From: Pseudomonadota bacterium
Lineage (GTDB): Bacteria; Pseudomonadota; Gammaproteobacteria; Steroidobacterales; Steroidobacteraceae
Reading direction: 5' to 3'
Assembly (NCBI GenBank): GCA_016705325.1
Contig: JADIYJ010000027.1
Coordinates: forward strand, 682,001-746,000
Length of the DNA stretch: 64,000 nt
The notes under the pieces are model-generated. The model was not told the DNA's origin, did not search any database, and saw nothing but the letters and a program-made list of their open reading frames with translations. Positions within the stretch are counted from its first letter, which is position 1, and every line of letters begins with the position of its first letter. Of the stretch, positions 48,604 through 59,394 are shown one piece after another. The position numbers and the translations under genes are program-made.

Positions 48604-50348
48604 CCGGCCAGGGTCTGCTGCAACTGGCACTGTACGTCGTCGTGCTGGTGGCGCTGGTGAAGCCGCTCGGCGCTTACATGGCTGCCGTCTTCCGGGGCGA
48701 GCGCACGTTCCTGTCGCCACTGCTCGGACCCGTCGAGCGGTTGATCTATCGCATCTCCGGCGTGGATCCAGCGCACGAATCGGACTGGACGCGATACGCG
48801 TTCGACGCCCTGCTGGTGAACCTGCTGGGTTTCATCGCCGTCTACGCGTTGCAGCGCCTGCAGCACCTGCTGCCCCTCAACCCGCAGGGGCTGGGCGCGG
48901 TCTCGCCCGATTCGTCGTTCAACACGGCCGTCAGCTTTGCGACGAACACCAACTGGCAGGGTTACGTCGGCGAAGCGACCCTGAGCTACCTGACGCAGAT
49001 GCTTGGCCTGGCCGTGCAGAATTTCCTGTCGGCCGCAACGGGCATTGCGGTGTTGATCGCGTTGATCCGCGGCTTCGTTCGGCGCGAGGCGGGCCAGATC
49101 GGCAACTTCTGGGTCGATTTCACGCGCAGCACGCTACATGTGCTGTTGCCCCTGTCCTTCATCCTGGCCGTCGCACTCGCCTCGCAAGGCGTCGTGCAAT
49201 CGTTCGCGCCGTACCGGCAGGCGACCCTGGTCGAACCCCTGCTCATGCAGGACCAGGCCGTCGTCACCGAGCAGACACTGCCGCTCGGCCCGGCCGCGAG
49301 CCAGGTGGCAATCAAGCAGCTCGGCACCAACGGTGGCGGCTTCTTCAACGTCAACTCGGCGCACCCTTTCGAAAACCCGACACCGTTGTCGAATTTCCTC
49401 GAGATGCTGGCCATCCTGCTGATCCCGGCCGCTCTTTGCTACACCTTCGGCAGCATGGTCAACGACAAGCGGCAGGGTTGGGCCTTACTGGCGGCCATGC
49501 TGGTGATCTTCGTGCCCCTGCTGGTCGGCGCATTCGCGGCCGAGCAGGCGGGAAATCCCCGCTTCGATGCGCTCGGTGTGGACCAGGCGGCCTCCGCGAT
49601 GCAGTCCGGCGGCAACATGGAGGGCAAGGAGACGCGTTTCGGCATCGCCAATTCCACGCTCTGGGCGACGGCTACGACTGCCGCCTCGAACGGGTCCGTC
49701 AACGCGATGCACGATTCGTTCACGCCGCTCGGCGGGATGGTGCCGATGTGGCTCATGCAGCTCGGTGAAGTCGTCTTCGGCGGCGTGGGCAGCGGGCTCT
49801 ACGGCATGTTGATGTTCGCCATCATCGCGGTGTTCATCGCCGGGCTGATGGTCGGGCGCACGCCCGAGTACCTGGGCAAGAAGATCGAGGCCTACGAAGT
49901 GAAGATGGCCGCGATCGTGCTGCTCGTGCCGTGCCTCGCGGTCCTGCTGGGCACCGCCGTGGCAGTCACGGTGCCGGCGGCCACCGCGAGTGTCGCCAAT
50001 CCCGGCACGCACGGGTTCTCGGAGATCCTGTATGCGTTCTCGTCGGCCGGCAACAACAACGGCAGTGCTTTCGCCGGGCTCTCCGCCAACGCGCCTTTCT
50101 ACAACTTCGCGCTGGGCATCGCGATGTGGGTGTCGCGCTACTGGCTGATGATTCCGGTCCTGGCGATCGCCGGCAGCCTGGCCGCCAAGCGCGCTACGGC
50201 TATCACGGCGGGCACGCTGCCCACGCACACGCCGCTATTCGTCACCTTGCTGGTGACCACGGTGCTGCTGGTCGGCGCACTCACGTTCCTGCCCGCGCTC
50301 GCGCTCGGCCCGATCGTGGAACACCTCCAGCTGCATGGGAGCCACTGA
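48600..50348 (+). CDS. kdpA: Potassium-transporting ATPase subunit A
   Basis: A 582-residue membrane protein of the K+ channel superfamily with ten helices. Selectivity-filter signatures include GTNGGGFFNVNSAHPFENP and the SSAGNNNGSAFAGL region. It is the ion-selective subunit of the high-affinity K+ pump. The GTG start overlaps the kdpF stop. The sequence is intact. Confidence 0.96.
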   Translation: MTGQGLLQLALYVVVLVALVKPLGAYMAAVFRGERTFLSPLLGPVERLIYRISGVDPAHESDWTRYAFDALLVNLLGFIAVYALQRLQHLLPLNPQGLGAVSPDSSFNTAVSFATNTNWQGYVGEATLSYLTQMLGLAVQNFLSAATGIAVLIALIRGFVRREAGQIGNFWVDFTRSTLHVLLPLSFILAVALASQGVVQSFAPYRQATLVEPLLMQDQAVVTEQTLPLGPAASQVAIKQLGTNGGGFFNVNSAHPFENPTPLSNFLEMLAILLIPAALCYTFGSMVNDKRQGWALLAAMLVIFVPLLVGAFAAEQAGNPRFDALGVDQAASAMQSGGNMEGKETRFGIANSTLWATATTAASNGSVNAMHDSFTPLGGMVPMWLMQLGEVVFGGVGSGLYGMLMFAIIAVFIAGLMVGRTPEYLGKKIEAYEVKMAAIVLLVPCLAVLLGTAVAVTVPAATASVANPGTHGFSEILYAFSSAGNNNGSAFAGLSANAPFYNFALGIAMWVSRYWLMIPVLAIAGSLAAKRATAITAGTLPTHTPLFVTLLVTTVLLVGALTFLPALALGPIVEHLQLHGSH

Positions 50349-50349
50349 G

Positions 50350-52428
50350 ATGACCGCGACACATGCCGGCACCCCTGCCTTGAGTCGACCGATTGTGCTG
50401 CAGGGGATCCGCGATTCCTTCACCAAGCTCGATCCGCGCGTGCAGGTCCGCAACCCGGTGATGTTCGTGGTCTTCGTGGGCAGCCTCTTCACGACCGTGC
50501 TGGGCGCTGCTGCAGCGCTCGGGATGGCGCCAGACGCGGGGCGACCCGGATTCGTGCTGACGATTGCGGCGTGGTTGTGGCTGACGGTGCTGTTCGCGAA
50601 CTTCGCCGAAGCGGTGGCCGAAGGTCGCGGCAAGGCGCAGGCCGCGGCCCTGCGGTCCACGCGCAAGGAAGTACAGGCGAAAAAGCTCAAGGGTCGGCGC
50701 GTGGAAGACGGCCACACGCTGGTCCAGGCGTCCTCGCTGCGGCGTGACGATGTCGTGCTGGTCGAAGCTCTTGATGTCATTCCCGCGGACGGCGAGGTCA
50801 TCGACGGCGTGGCGTCGGTGGACGAAAGCGCCATCACCGGCGAATCGGCGCCGGTGCTGCGCGAATCGGGCGGCGACTTCAACTCGGTGACCGGCGGCAC
50901 GCGCGTGCTGTCCGACTGGCTGGTGGTGCGCGTCACCAGCAACCCGGGCGAGGCCTTCCTCGACCGCATGATCGCGATGGTGGAAGGCGCCAAGCGCGGC
51001 AAGACGCCGAATGAGATCGCTTTGTCGATCCTGCTGTCGTTCCTGACGCTGGTGTTCCTGCTCGCCACTGTCACCCTGGCGCCATTTTCCAGGTTTGCGG
51101 TCGCGAGTTCGGGTGCCGGCACCGCCGTGACCGCGGTGGTGCTCGTCGCGCTGCTGGTCTGCCTGATCCCCACCACCATCGGCGGCCTGCTGTCGGCGAT
51201 CGGCATCGCGGGCATGGACCGCATGGTGCGCTCCAACGTGATCGCGACTTCCGGCCGTGCGGTGGAGGCGGCCGGCGACGTCGACGTGCTGCTGCTCGAC
51301 AAGACCGGCACGATCACGCTCGGGGACCGGCAGGCAGCGGCCTTCCATGCTGCGCCGGGCGTGACGGAGCAGGAACTGGCCGACGCGGCGCAACTCGCTT
51401 CGCTCGCGGACGAGACGCCGGAAGGACGCTCCATCGTCGTGCTGGCCAAGCAACGGTTCCAGCTCCGCGGCCGCGACCTGGCCGGCACGATGCATGAATT
51501 CCACAAGTTTTCGGCGCAGACCCGCATGAGCGGCGTGGACCTGGAAGGACGCAGGCTGCGCAAGGGCGCGGCCGATGCAGTGCGCAGATTCGTCGAGGCG
51601 GAAGGCGGTGCGTGGGCGGTTGCAGTGACGCAGCAGGTCGAGACCGTGGCGCGCGGCGGTGCGACGCCGCTCGTGGTCGCCGACGGCAAACGCGTGCTCG
51701 GCGTGATCGAACTGCGCGACATCGTCAAGGGCGGCATCCGCGAGCGCTTCGCCGAGCTGCGGCAGATGGGCATCAAGACCGTCATGGTTACCGGAGACAA
51801 CCGGTTGACCGCGGCCGCGATTGCCGCCGAAGCCGGCGTCGACGATTTCCTCGCCGAGGCCACGCCCGAGGCCAAGCTCGCGCTGATCCGGCGTTACCAG
51901 GGCGAGGGGCACCTGGTCGCCATGTGCGGCGACGGCACCAACGACGCGCCGGCGCTCGCGCAGGCCGACGTCGCGGTGGCGATGAACAGCGGCACGCAGG
52001 CGGCGAAAGAAGCCGGCAACATGGTCGACCTCGACTCGAACCCGACCAAGCTGATCGAGGTGGTGGACGTCGGCAAGCAGTTGCTGGTCACTCGCGGCGC
52101 GCTCACGACGTTCTCGATCGCCAACGACGTGGCCAAGTACTTCGCCATCATTCCGGCCGCTTTCGCCACCACGTATCCACAGCTCGACGCGCTCAACCTG
52201 ATGCGCCTGGCGAGCCCGGAGAGCGCGATTCTCGCGGCCGTGATCTTCAACGCGCTGATCATCGTGGTGCTGGTCCCGCTCGCACTGCGCGGCGTCAAGA
52301 CACGCGCGGTATCCGCGGCGCACTTGTTGCGCCGCAATCTGCTGGTCTTCGGACTCGGCGGGCTCGTGGTGCCGTTCATCGGCATCAAGCTGATCGACGT
52401 GCTGCTGGCGGCCACCGGCTGGATATGA
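50350..52428 (+). CDS. kdpB: Potassium-transporting ATPase ATP-binding subunit B
   Basis: A 692-residue P-type ATPase. Present are the actuator motif AITGESAPV, the phosphorylation site LLLDKTGTITLG (Asp317), VTGDNRLTAAAIA and the hinge GDGTNDAPALAQADV. It hydrolyses ATP to move K+ through KdpA. The ATG at 50350 follows the kdpA stop by one base. This is the last intact kdp gene; kdpC, kdpD and kdpE all carry frameshifts. Confidence 0.97.
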   Translation: MTATHAGTPALSRPIVLQGIRDSFTKLDPRVQVRNPVMFVVFVGSLFTTVLGAAAALGMAPDAGRPGFVLTIAAWLWLTVLFANFAEAVAEGRGKAQAAALRSTRKEVQAKKLKGRRVEDGHTLVQASSLRRDDVVLVEALDVIPADGEVIDGVASVDESAITGESAPVLRESGGDFNSVTGGTRVLSDWLVVRVTSNPGEAFLDRMIAMVEGAKRGKTPNEIALSILLSFLTLVFLLATVTLAPFSRFAVASSGAGTAVTAVVLVALLVCLIPTTIGGLLSAIGIAGMDRMVRSNVIATSGRAVEAAGDVDVLLLDKTGTITLGDRQAAAFHAAPGVTEQELADAAQLASLADETPEGRSIVVLAKQRFQLRGRDLAGTMHEFHKFSAQTRMSGVDLEGRRLRKGAADAVRRFVEAEGGAWAVAVTQQVETVARGGATPLVVADGKRVLGVIELRDIVKGGIRERFAELRQMGIKTVMVTGDNRLTAAAIAAEAGVDDFLAEATPEAKLALIRRYQGEGHLVAMCGDGTNDAPALAQADVAVAMNSGTQAAKEAGNMVDLDSNPTKLIEVVDVGKQLLVTRGALTTFSIANDVAKYFAIIPAAFATTYPQLDALNLMRLASPESAILAAVIFNALIIVVLVPLALRGVKTRAVSAAHLLRRNLLVFGLGGLVVPFIGIKLIDVLLAATGWI

Positions 52429-52438
52429 GGACGACACG

Positions 52439-53012
52439 ATGATCCGTGAACTTCGCAGTGCAGTGGTCGTGTTCCTGCTGCTGACGGTCGTGACCGGCGT
52501 CGTCTATCCGGGGCTCGTGACGCTGGTCGCCGCGGTGGCATTTCCCGCGCAAGCCGGCGGCAGTCTCGTCAAGGTCGATGGCGAGGTCGTCGGCTCGCGC
52601 CTGATCGGGGCAGTCGTTCTCGTCGCCGCGGTACTTCTGGGGCCGGCCGTCGGCCACCGGCCCGGTGCCGAACAACGGCGCCGTGTCGTCCGGCTCCAAC
52701 CTCGGTCCGCTCAATCCTGCGCTGGCGGCGGCCGTCGAGAGTCGCGTTGCCGCGATGCGCGCGGCCGATCCGGGCGACACGCGACCCGTGCCGGTGGATC
52801 TCGTGACGGCCTCAGGTAGCGGCCTCGACCCGCACATCTCCGTCGCCGCGGCCGAATTCCAGGTGCCGCGTGTGGCGCGCGAGCGGGGGTTGTCGGAAGC
52901 GCAGGTGCGCGAGCAGGTGCGGGCCGCCACCGCTGGCCGCACGCTTGGCATCCTGGGTGAACCGCGCGTGAACGTGCTCGAGTTGAACCTCGCGCTCGAC
53001 GCAGAACGATAG
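52439..53012 (+). pseudogene. kdpC: kdpC with one frameshift
   Basis: The first frame encodes MIRELRSAVVVFLLLTVVTG to VVGSRLIG. Near 52606-52612 the frame must change so that QSFSSPRYFWGRPSATGPV and NNGAVSSGSNLGPLNP follow, ending LELNLALDAER at 53012. One extra G in ATCGGGGCAG explains it. The rest matches a normal 190-residue KdpC, the subunit that increases ATP affinity. It could be a sequence error. Confidence 0.88.
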
Positions 53013-53026
53013 CCGATAATCGCAGC

Positions 53027-55718
53027 ATGGCAGACGATCGACCGGACCCGGACCGACTGCTCGCACAGGTGCAGGCGGAAGAGGCGCGGGCGCGCCGCGG
53101 GACGCTGCGAGTCTTCTTCGGGGCTGCGGCGGGGGTCGGCAAGACCTACGCGATGCTCGAGGCGGCGCTCGCGGCCAGGGCGGGGGGCACCGACGTCGTC
53201 GTCGGCTACGTCGAGCCGCACGGCCGGCGCGAAACCGAGCGCATGCTCGAGACGCTGGAGAACCTGCCGCTGCAGGCGGTCCGCTATCGCGGCATGGTGC
53301 GCCAGGAATTCAACCTCGACGCCGCGCTGAGGCGTCACCCCGAGATCCTGCTGGTCGACGAGCTGGCGCACTCCAACCTGGTCGAAGGCGAGCCATCGCC
53401 ACGCCACGCCAAGCGCTGGCAGGACATCGCGGAGCTGCGTGACGCCGGCATCAATGTCTGGACGACGCTCAACGTCCAGCACCTCGAGAGCCTCAACGAC
53501 CTGGTCGCGCAGATGACGGGCGCCCGCCAGCGCGAGACGGTCCCCGATCACGTGCTGGACGATGCCGACGAGATCGAGCTGATCGACCTGCCCCCCGACG
53601 ACCTGTTGCAGAGACTGCAGCAGGGCAAGGTCTACGTGTCGGAGCAGGTGGCCACGGCGGTCGAACGCTTCTTCCGCAAGCCGAACCTGATGGCACTGCG
53701 CGAACTCGCGCTGCGCCGGACGGCCGATCGTGTCGATGCAGCGGCACGCGCGCAGGACCTGGCAGGATCGCCATCGCGCACCTACCTGGCCCGCGACCGG
53801 CTGCTGGTCGCCATCGGTCCCGACGCGCAGGCCGAGCAACTCGTGCGCACCGGCAAGCGGATCGCCGACGCGCTCGACGCCGAGTGGACGGCCGTCTACG
53901 TGGAGACGCCCGCGTTGCTGCGCCTCTCCGACGCGGAGCGCGACCGGCGCGTCGACATCCTGCGCCTGGCGGAATCGCTCGGCGCCGGCACAGTGACGCT
54001 GGATGGCACGACGGCCGCCACGGCCTTGATCGAATACGCGCGCACACGCGGTGCGACCCGCGTGCTGGTCGGCGAGCCGAAGCGTCGCAGCTGGCAGGCG
54101 CTGTTGCGGCCCTCGACGGCGACGGAGCTCGTGAAGCGCGCGCAAAGGGCTTCGACGTGCTGGTGGTTGCACGGCAGGGGGACGAAGAGGCGACCGGGCG
54201 GGCCAAGCCCCGCCTGGACTTGTCGCGCGATGTGCCCTGGTCGCGCTACGGCTGGGCGGTGGCGATCACTGTGGCCTGCACGGGCATCGCCTTCCTGATG
54301 GACCCGGCGTTTTCCGAGACCAACGTCGCCATGATCTACGTGCTGGGCGCGACGATCGCGGGGCTCCGGCTCGGCCGTGGGCCCGGCACCCTGACCGCCA
54401 TCGCCAGCGTCGCGGCTTTCGATTTCTTCTTCGTGCCGCCGCGGATGACGTTCCAGGTCAGCGACGCGGAGTACGTGATCACGTTCCTGGTCATGCTCGC
54501 CGTGACGCTTACCATCGGCAACCTGATGGCCAACGTGCGGCAGCAGAATCGCGTCGCCGGCGCGCGTGAGCGGCGCACTGCCCTGTTGTACGCCATGAGC
54601 CGCGAATTGGCAGGCACGCGCGGCAGCGACAACATGGCGCGAGTGGCCGTCCGGCACATCGCAGAGGTCTTCGATGCCAGCGCCGTCGTGCTCACGCCCG
54701 ACGTGTCCGGACGCCTGCAGTACCCCGCTGGCGGTTCCGTCGAGGGCTCGTTCCGTGGCGCGGACCTCTCGGTGGCGCAGTGGGTGTTCGATCACGGCCA
54801 GCGCGCCGGCCTCGGCACCGACACGCTGCCCGCCGCGCCCGCCGTTTACCTGCCCTTGCGCGGCGCGCAGGCGCGCTTGGCGTGCTCGGGGTACTGCCGA
54901 CGAACCGACGGCGCGTCCTGTTGCCAGAGCAACGGCACCTGCTCGAGACGTTCGCCGGACAGATTGCGCTGGCCTGGGAACGAGCTGCGCTGGGTGAAGA
55001 GGCAGCGAGGTCGCGCATTGCGGCGGAGAGCGAGAGCCTGCGCAACACGCTGCTCGCGTCGATCTCGCACGACCTGCGCACGCCATTGTCGGTGATTGCG
55101 GGCGCGGCCAGCACGCTGGCCCGTCACGGCGCGACACTGGAGCCGGCGGCCCGGAAGTCCCTCGCGCTGTCGATCGAGGAACAGGCACAGGAGATGTCCA
55201 ACCTCATCTCGAATGTGCTGGACCTGATGCGCCTCGAGTCGGGTCGTGTCGAACTGCGGTGCGACATGCACTCCGTCGAGGACCTCGTCGGAACAGCCCT
55301 CCATCGCCTGGAGCCGCGGCTGCAGCATCATCCTGTTGCGATCGAATTGCCCGATGACCTGCCTGCCGTGAGCGTTGATCCGGTGCTCGTGTCGCAGGTG
55401 CTGGCCAACCTGCTCGACAATGCGACGAAGTACACGCCGGTGGGAACGCGCATCCGCATCACCGCCGTGGCGGACGCCCCGATGGTGCGCGTCGTGGTCG
55501 AGGATGAAGGTCCAGGACTGCCCCCCGGCGATCCACGGGCGCTGTTCGAGAAGTTCCAGCGCGGGCACCAGGAAAGCCCGGTCGTCGGCGCCGGTCTCGG
55601 CCTCGCCATCTGCAGTGCCATCGTGAGCGCACACGGCGGCGAAATCACGGCGGGGCACGGCACGCACGGGGGCGCCAGGTTCGAGTTCACGCTGCCCGTG
55701 GCTCTGGCGACGCCATGA
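53027..55718 (+). pseudogene. kdpD: kdpD sensor kinase with two frameshifts
   Basis: About 897 codons in three frames. Frame one has the KdpD N-terminal domain with Walker A GAAAGVGKTYAM and the Usp-like domain, to about 54145. Frame two has four helices (DUF4118) and GAF, to about 54875. Frame three has the H-box SISHDLRTPLSVI, NLLDNATKY and the G boxes, to the stop at 55718. KdpD senses low K+ or turgor and phosphorylates KdpE. All functional motifs survive, suggesting indel errors or very recent decay. Confidence 0.88.
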
Positions 55719-56421
55719 CGCAGGCGATGCACCTGATCCTGGTCATCGAGGACGAGCCAGGCATCCGCAAGGTCTTGCGCGTCCTGCTCGAGGCGGAGAA
55801 CTACCGGGTCATCGAGGCAGGCAGCGCGGAACGCGGGGAGATCGAGGCGCGCACGCACAAGCCCGACCTGCTGCTGGTGGATCTCGGGTTGCCGGACGAC
55901 GACGGACTGGCGCTGATCCGTCATGTCCGGGCCTGGTCGCCCGTGCCGGTGGTCGTGTTGTCGGCGCGCACCATGGAGTCGCAGAAGGTGGCGGCGCTGG
56001 ACGCGGGCGCCGACGACTACGTGACGAAGCCATTCAGCGCGGCCGAGTTGCTGGCACGCGTACGGCGCCGGGCTGCGCCGAGCGTCTCGTGGCGCGGATG
56101 CCTTGCCGCTGCTCCTGCTAGGCGAGACGCATCGACCTGACCCGTCGTGTTGCGCGCGGACCGGGCGGCACGGTGCACCTGACCCCGCTGGAGTACCGAG
56201 TACTCGACTGCCTCGCGCGCCATTCCGGGATGATCGTCACTGCGCGACAGTTGCTGCGCGAGGTCTGGGGTCCGGACCGTGTCGGGGACTCCGGCGCGCT
56301 GCGTGTATGCGTCAAAGGGTTGCGCGACAAGCTCGAGCCCGATCCGCGGCGCCCGCAGTTCCTGGTGACTGAAGCGGGAATCGGCTACCGGTTGCGACCA
56401 GGAGACCTGGACGAAGAATGA
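55715..56421 (+). pseudogene. kdpE: kdpE response regulator with two frameshifts
   Basis: The receiver domain is intact (LILVIEDEPGIRK, phospho-Asp in LLLVDLGLPDDDG, TKPFSAAELLARVR). The linker changes frame near 56075 and again near 56125. The OmpR-type winged helix follows (VHLTPLEYRVLDCLARHSGM to GIGYRLRPGD). KdpE activates kdpFABC. It overlaps kdpD by four bases. Confidence 0.88.
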
Positions 56422-56430
56422 CGGCAGGAC

Positions 56431-56973
56431 TCAGGCCACGATCCGCCTTACATCGACCGCGCCCGTGAAGGTCTCGTCGCCGAGCGTCAGGTAAATCGTT
56501 CGATCGGAGATGGCCAGGTCGAAGTCCATGCGCCTGTCCAGGCGCTCGACGAATGCCGCGAGCAGCTCTCGATCCACCGCGCAAATGCGCAGCGCATCGG
56601 CACGGTGGATTCGCTCGCCAGCGAGCTTTGCCAGCAGTTGATCCGGGTCCCGATGCACGTACACGGCCACGTTCGGTGCCGCCTTCGCTGCCTTGTGCAG
56701 CCGGGCCGCATCCGGGGCGCCGATGTCGATCCAGGTCTGCAGTGAGCCCGTGAGGTCGCGCACGTTGATCGCCGGCTCATCCGGATCGGACAATCCTTTC
56801 GAAAACGCAATGCCTTCGGCGTACTCGAGGCAGTAGGCGAACAGTCGGGTGACGAGGTACTCGGCGGTCTCGGACGGATGACGTGCGACCCGCAGCGTCA
56901 GCGTTTCGTAGACGCCCCGATCGGCATCCGCCAGGCGCACCTCGAACACGTACATCGTTGCGCCCAGCGCCAC
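56431..56973 (-). CDS. yaeQ: YaeQ-family protein
   Basis: A 180-residue protein, the normal length. It has ARHPSETAEYLVTRLFAYCL, LTGSLQTWIDIGAPD and the PD-(D/E)xK-nuclease-like fold typical of YaeQ. The GTG at 56973 (MALGATMYVFEV) matches the family start. YaeQ is linked in old literature to suppression of RfaH loss, but its role is unresolved. It is intact although both neighbours on the left and fadD on the right are frameshifted. Confidence 0.9.
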   Translation of the reverse strand: MALGATMYVFEVRLADADRGVYETLTLRVARHPSETAEYLVTRLFAYCLEYAEGIAFSKGLSDPDEPAINVRDLTGSLQTWIDIGAPDAARLHKAAKAAPNVAVYVHRDPDQLLAKLAGERIHRADALRICAVDRELLAAFVERLDRRMDFDLAISDRTIYLTLGDETFTGAVDVRRIVA

Positions 56974-57047
56974 AAATCACCTCAATGTCGATCCTGCTGC
57001 AGCGTACATCCGCGCCGGTGATCGAGCGGCACGACCGAATCGCCCGC

Positions 57048-57479
57048 CTAACTGTGAGTGAAGCGCTTCACGCCTGCTTTGCGCGCCGCTTTGGCGAGAT
57101 CCGCGTCCAGGGTGGCAAGCGGCAGTCCAGCTCGCAGCGCAAGCTCGAGGTACGAGGCGTCGTAGGCTGACAAATGGTAGCGTCGCGCGAGGTCCAGGGT
57201 GCTGCCCAGTGCCTGCGCGCAGGTTGCGCCGTCGGTACGTATCGGCGCGTTCGAGAGCATTTCTAGAAATGCCTTGCTTTGTGCCTCCGCGAGCAGACTT
57301 TTCGCTTCGGCGCGTGCGATGACGTTTGACACCTCGAGAGCCCACGTTACCGGCACTTCGGCGTGGCGATCCGCGTGCTTCAATGCTTCCAGGGCGCCCT
57401 GCGCGTAGGCACGGTCGGCTGGCTTCGAGTCGCCCAACAGCCAGGCCATGGTGACGGAGGCGTCGAGCACAAAGTTCAC
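57048..57479 (-). CDS. VapC-like PIN-domain ribonuclease toxin
   Basis: A 143-residue PIN protein. The acidic residues appear in FVLDASVTMAWLLGD, TWALEVSNVI, SAYDASYLELAL and LATLDADLAKAA, the complete active-site set. VapC toxins cleave tRNA or rRNA. Its ATG overlaps the antitoxin stop by four bases. It is outside the main TA island. Confidence 0.9.
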   Translation of the reverse strand: MNFVLDASVTMAWLLGDSKPADRAYAQGALEALKHADRHAEVPVTWALEVSNVIARAEAKSLLAEAQSKAFLEMLSNAPIRTDGATCAQALGSTLDLARRYHLSAYDASYLELALRAGLPLATLDADLAKAARKAGVKRFTHS

Positions 57480-57727
57480 TCGCGGCCTTCCTCGATGAGC
57501 GACTTGATGCTCGGCTTGCGGCCTGGCTTGACGGGGTTGTCACGCAGGAAGGCCTGGAACTTCTCGATGGCCGCCCGTGCGTCCGGCGCCCGGGCGGTCT
57601 CGCTCGGCACGAGGTCCGCAATCGCTGCGCCACGGTTGGTGATGGTGAAGCGCTTGCCAGCCTTCACCTGCCGCAGCAGCTCGGGGAGCCGCGTCTTCGC
57701 GTCGTAGGCGCCGATTTCGGTCTTCAT
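57476..57727 (-). CDS. Phd/YefM-type antitoxin for the PIN toxin
   Basis: An 83-residue protein beginning MKTEIGAYDAKTRLPELLRQ with the Phd DNA-binding pattern (VKAGKRFTITNRGAAIADLV) and a C-terminal toxin-binding tail. The ATG at 57727 matches the family start. Overlap with the toxin gene indicates one operon. Two GTCTA sequences 11 bp apart near 57753 may be part of its operator. Confidence 0.88.
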   Translation of the reverse strand: MKTEIGAYDAKTRLPELLRQVKAGKRFTITNRGAAIADLVPSETARAPDARAAIEKFQAFLRDNPVKPGRKPSIKSLIEEGRE

Positions 57728-57817
57728 GGTGACGGTTCCTCGGTGAGCGACTAGTCTATCAACTGGTCTACTCCACGACAACTTCGACGATCTAACGCTC
57801 TGGCCCTCGGTGCAGTG

Positions 57818-59338
57818 TCAGTGACCGTGCGGCGCGACGACCGGTGCAGCAGCTACCGATTCTGTCGGTCGTGGCTTCAACGAATCCTTGAGCTCGCGCC
57901 GCAGGATCTTGCCGACGTTGGTCTTCGGCAGATCGTCCATGAAATACACGCGCTTCGGCACCTTGTAGCCGGTCAGCTCCTTGCGGCAGTGCTCGATCAG
58001 CGCTTCTTCCGTCAGCGACGGGTCCTTGCGCACGACGAACAGCGCGACCACTTCGCCCGCGCGCTCGTCCGGCTGTGCCACCGCAGCCACCTCCAGCACA
58101 CCCGGATGCGTCACGGCGACGCCTTCCACTTCGTTCGGGTACACGTTGAAGCCCGACACGAGGATCATGTCCTTCTTGCGGTCTTCGATGTAAACGAAAC
58201 CCCTCGCGTCCATGTAGCCGATATCGCCCGTGCGCAGCACCTGGCCCGGCAACATGACTTTCTCCGTCTCGTCGGGACGGTTCCAGTAGCAGCGCATCAC
58301 CTGCGGGCCCGCCACGCAGATCTCGCCGGACTGGCCCTGCGGCAACGCATTGCCGTCGTCGTCGCGGATCGTGACGATCGTCGACGAGATCGGCAGGCCG
58401 ATCGAGCCGTTGAAGTCGTCGCCCGGCCGATTGATGCACGCGGCGGGCGAGGTCTCGGTGAGGCCCCAGGCCTGCGTCAGCACGTTGCCCGTCACTGCCT
58501 TCCAGCGCTCGGCCACGGCCTGCTGCACGGCCATGCCGCCGCCCAGGCTGACGCGCAGGCCGCTGAAATCCAGGCTGTCGAAGCCCTTCGTGTGCAGCAA
58601 CGCATTGAAGAGCGTGTTGACGCCCGCGAAGAACGAGAAGCGGTACCGCGCCAGCTCCTTGACGAAGGCGGCGAAGTCGCGCGGGTTCGGAATGAGGATG
58701 TTGTGCGCGCCGAGCTTGATCATCGTCAGGCAGTTCGCCGTCAGCGCGAAGATGTGATACAGCGGCAGCGCCGTGATCGCGGTCTGGCGCCTCGTCCGGA
58801 TCGAGCTGCGGACGAATCCACGCCTCGGACTGCAGGACGTTGGCAATGAGGTTGCGGTGCGTCAGCACCCCGAGCAGGTCGCCCACGCCGGTGACGATCA
58901 CGGTCTCGAGCGGCAGCTCGTTGCGCACTTCGGCCAGCGTGTGCGCGAAGTTCTCCAGGATCAGGATCGCCCGCGCGCCCGAATCGTGCAGCTGGTGCTG
59001 CAGCTCGCGCGGCGTGTACATCGGGTTCGTGTTGACGATCGTGAGGCCCGCCCGGAACGCACCGAGGATCGCGACGGGGTACTGCAGCACGTTCGGCAGC
59101 ATCAGCGCGATGCGGTCACCTTGCGCAGCCGGGCGACCCGCTGCAGGTACGCCGCGAAGCGACTGGCGAGCACGTCGAGGTCGCCGTAGGTCAGGGTGCG
59201 GTCCATGCAGGTAAAGCACGGCCGGTCGCGATGCTGCGCGATGGCCTGCTCGATCAGCTCGCGCAGCGAGCGGTACTCGGACGGGTTGATTTCGGCCGGC
59301 ACGCCGGCCGGGTAATGCTGCAGCCAGATCTTTTCCAA
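57818..59338 (-). pseudogene. fadD: Long-chain acyl-CoA synthetase (FadD) with frameshifts and an internal loss
   Basis: The start MEKIWLQHYPAGVPAEINPS to LQRVARLRK is in one frame, GDRIALMLPNVLQYPVAIL to WIRPQLDPDEAPD in a second, and ITALPLYHIFALTANC to the stop in a third (breaks near 59120 and 58790). Between VIVTGVGDLL and LTHRNLIANV about 65-70 residues are missing, including the AMP-binding TGGTTG..KG motif. FadD activates fatty acids with CoA and ATP. As written it could not work. Confidence 0.85.
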
Positions 59339-59394
59339 GACGGGTCCCCTGGTGGTTGCGCCGCGGCCGTGGCCGCGATCAGCGTCGGCGGTCT

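Noticed and set aside
50281..52437. A 718-codon minus-strand frame across kdpB
   Set aside because: kdpB on the plus strand is complete with P-type ATPase motifs; the antisense frame has none.
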